A DNA stretch of 64,000 bases from Paenibacillus silvae. Its GTDB lineage: Bacteria; Bacillota; Bacilli; Paenibacillales; Paenibacillaceae. The notes beneath the pieces are model-generated. The model was not told the origin of the DNA and did not search any database. It saw only the letters and a list, made by a program, of their open reading frames with translations. The stretch is from contig NZ_BMFU01000002.1 in assembly GCF_014639235.1 (NCBI RefSeq), positions 512,351 through 576,350 on the forward strand, written 5' to 3'. This document shows, piece by piece, positions 62,665 through 64,000 of this stretch. Each line of letters begins with the position of its first letter. Position 1 is the stretch's first letter. The position numbers and the translations under genes are program-made.

Positions 62665-63645
62665 TTACAGTTTAATATGTTTCATGTATTCTTTGAATTG
62701 CTCGGCAATCTCTTTATATTTCGTATGATGCAGATAGTGTGAGCCTTCCATCGGAATCAGTTTGCCTTGATCGGATTGTTTGATCTGCTCCTCATGCAGC
62801 GGCAGCCAGTTCGGATTTTTGTCGTTGTTGGATTGCACAAATAGCAGCATCGGCAGCTCACGCGGATATATCATGTTCTCTGCATTTTTAAAGTTAGAAC
62901 CTAGATTTCTCAATTCATTTATTAGCGTTGAATTTGTGGAAACCTGATTCGAGATCAGATTCATCTGCTCCTTGGTATGCTCATCGTAATCCATCGCATC
63001 GTAGGGATCTGCGCTTACCTTTTTGAGCAATCGCATCAGCCCCGAGGATTGAAGAAACTGCATGGATTTCAAAGGCAATTTCACATCCATGCCAGGCTGA
63101 TTCGGAACACTGCTGTCAATGCCAACAAAGGCCATTACTTCATCTGGGTATTGCTTCACATAGGAGACACCGTACAGTCCTGTGATGGAATGACCCATCA
63201 GGATATATCGTTTAAGACCGAGCTGTTCTACAGCTTCATGAATTTCGCTGACAATGTTCTCCGAGGTGCGCTCTTTATCGGTACGATCACTCAATCCATA
63301 GCCGAAGGGTTCAATCGCTACCACTTTATAATCGGAGGTCAGTTGGTCAATCAACAATTTAAAATCCAGTACAGGCGTAGGGGTTCCCTGCCCTGGAAGC
63401 AATACAATCGTCTGCTCACCGTCACCCTGTATGGATACGTTCATTTTTTTACCATCCACTTGCACGTACTGTCCGTATGATTCGATTTGTTTTTTTTCGA
63501 TTCCGTTGCAAATCACATTAACCACAAACACAATGCCCATGAACAATGCAAGCGCTGCGATGATTCCTCCGCCTATTTTAAATAATAATTTTCGTTTTCT
63601 GCCCGGCTTCTTCTCTTTCTGTTTGACCACTATACTCTCTCCCAT
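62665..63645 (-). CDS. membrane-anchored alpha/beta hydrolase (paralogue)
   Basis: The 326-residue product has a basic N-terminus, one membrane helix (residues ~24-46) and an alpha/beta-hydrolase domain: LPGQGTPTPVLDF, EPFGYGLSDRTDKER, nucleophile elbow MGHSITGLYG, and late His in MEGSHYLHH. It is clearly related over its length to the protein at 41786-42769. GGAGA precedes the ATG at 63645. Activity unknown. Confidence 0.86.
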   Translation of the reverse strand: MGESIVVKQKEKKPGRKRKLLFKIGGGIIAALALFMGIVFVVNVICNGIEKKQIESYGQYVQVDGKKMNVSIQGDGEQTIVLLPGQGTPTPVLDFKLLIDQLTSDYKVVAIEPFGYGLSDRTDKERTSENIVSEIHEAVEQLGLKRYILMGHSITGLYGVSYVKQYPDEVMAFVGIDSSVPNQPGMDVKLPLKSMQFLQSSGLMRLLKKVSADPYDAMDYDEHTKEQMNLISNQVSTNSTLINELRNLGSNFKNAENMIYPRELPMLLFVQSNNDKNPNWLPLHEEQIKQSDQGKLIPMEGSHYLHHTKYKEIAEQFKEYMKHIKL

Positions 63646-64000
63646 TGCAATCTTCTCCTGTTCCTTGAGTCCAACAAAGCGTCTTGCTGACTTCTGTTTT
63701 GTACAGTATAAGCTGGCAAGATGTCGTCACAATGACGCCAATATGAACGGAGTATGAACAGGAATACAAGCTGAGGATATAAAGGGATTGTTCAACATAG
63801 ATACATTGAACTCAAAGAAACTACATTATACCGATTAACGGTTCATGATCGTCAAAGCGCGTTGTAATGGGGCAAGAATACCAGCCTTGGCAGGCAGTTT
63901 AAGTCGAAGAGGGAAGGCTAACGATCCCCATAGAGCTTATTTTCCCTGAATCGGGGACATTTGAATTCTAACGATCTCCAGGAAGCTTATTTCATTCGAA
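63646..64000. other. gene-free right end of the window
   Basis: It holds the left half of a four-part repeat element from 63917. Nothing else could be supported between 63646 and 63916. Confidence 0.5.
63917..63992. repeat. four-part inverted repeat element, copy D (left half)
   Basis: Forward units at 63917-63942 and 63967-63992, separated by 24 bp, match units 1 and 2 of the complete copies. If the geometry holds, the reverse units lie at about 64038-64063 and 64088-64113, outside the window. Confidence 0.88.

Noticed and set aside
1..64000. tRNA, rRNA, riboswitch or prophage features
   Set aside because: None could be recognised by reading both strands; leader regions show only terminator-type hairpins and short operators.

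Overview
The window looks like a chromosomal segment of a Paenibacillus-type Firmicute. The evidence is strong AGGAGG-type ribosome binding sites with many TTG/GTG starts, many intracellular and secreted glycoside hydrolases (GH2, GH30, GH43, GH95), many AraC-type and LacI-type regulators, lipoprotein/permease sets of the LplA/LplB/YtcP kind, and a YesM/YesN-type two-component pair. No rRNA, tRNA, CRISPR array, phage genes or transposase gene were seen. The genus is inferred from gene content and style, not from a marker gene.

Layout. 1-2.4 kb: a TetR regulator (cut by the left edge) divergent from a flavin monooxygenase, with a palindromic operator between them. 2.4-9.7 kb: a beta-xylosidase plus three enzymes that together form the lower part of an oxidative pentose (Weimberg-type) route, namely aldonate dehydratase, FAH-family 2-keto-3-deoxy-pentonate dehydratase and 2-oxoglutarate semialdehyde dehydrogenase, with a divergent AraC regulator. 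9.8-12.2 kb: a GH43 enzyme divergent from another AraC regulator. 12.5-15 kb: a small membrane protein, a MITE-like element, a DinB-fold protein and an AAA ATPase. 15.4-21.1 kb: beta-glucuronidase and GPH sugar transporter under a cre site, an AraC-type regulator and a ROK kinase. 21.2-28.6 kb: a membrane protein, AraC/GyrI regulator, orphan urease genes (fused gamma-beta plus alpha) behind GlnR/TnrA-like boxes, SDR, AraC regulator and transglutaminase-like protein. 29.4-32.8 kb: a secreted (alpha/alpha)-barrel hydrolase-like protein with paired LacI-type operators and a tandem-GH43 protein. 33.0-40.3 kb: a compact eight-gene operon (ABC importer, LacI regulator, GDPD, PHP metallohydrolase, unknown small protein) that I read as an uptake and cleavage system for an unidentified compound, possibly a phosphodiester. 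40.6-44.2 kb: NAD(P)-binding protein, membrane-anchored alpha/beta hydrolase, and an ECF sigma factor fused to a degenerate peptidase-like domain. 44.5-51.8 kb: oligosaccharide ABC importer (no ATPase) facing a histidine kinase/response regulator pair. 52.0-62.4 kb: a second such importer with two GH30 genes (one frameshifted), a LacI repressor with a perfect palindromic operator, and a GH95 fucosidase. 62.7-64 kb: a paralogue of the alpha/beta hydrolase.

The most unusual non-coding signal is a family of intergenic elements of exactly 197 bp (three complete copies, and half of a fourth at the right edge). Each is made of four 26-bp repeats in a forward-forward-reverse-reverse order with invariant spacers of 24, 45 and 24 bp. 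I do not recognise it as a named repeat family.
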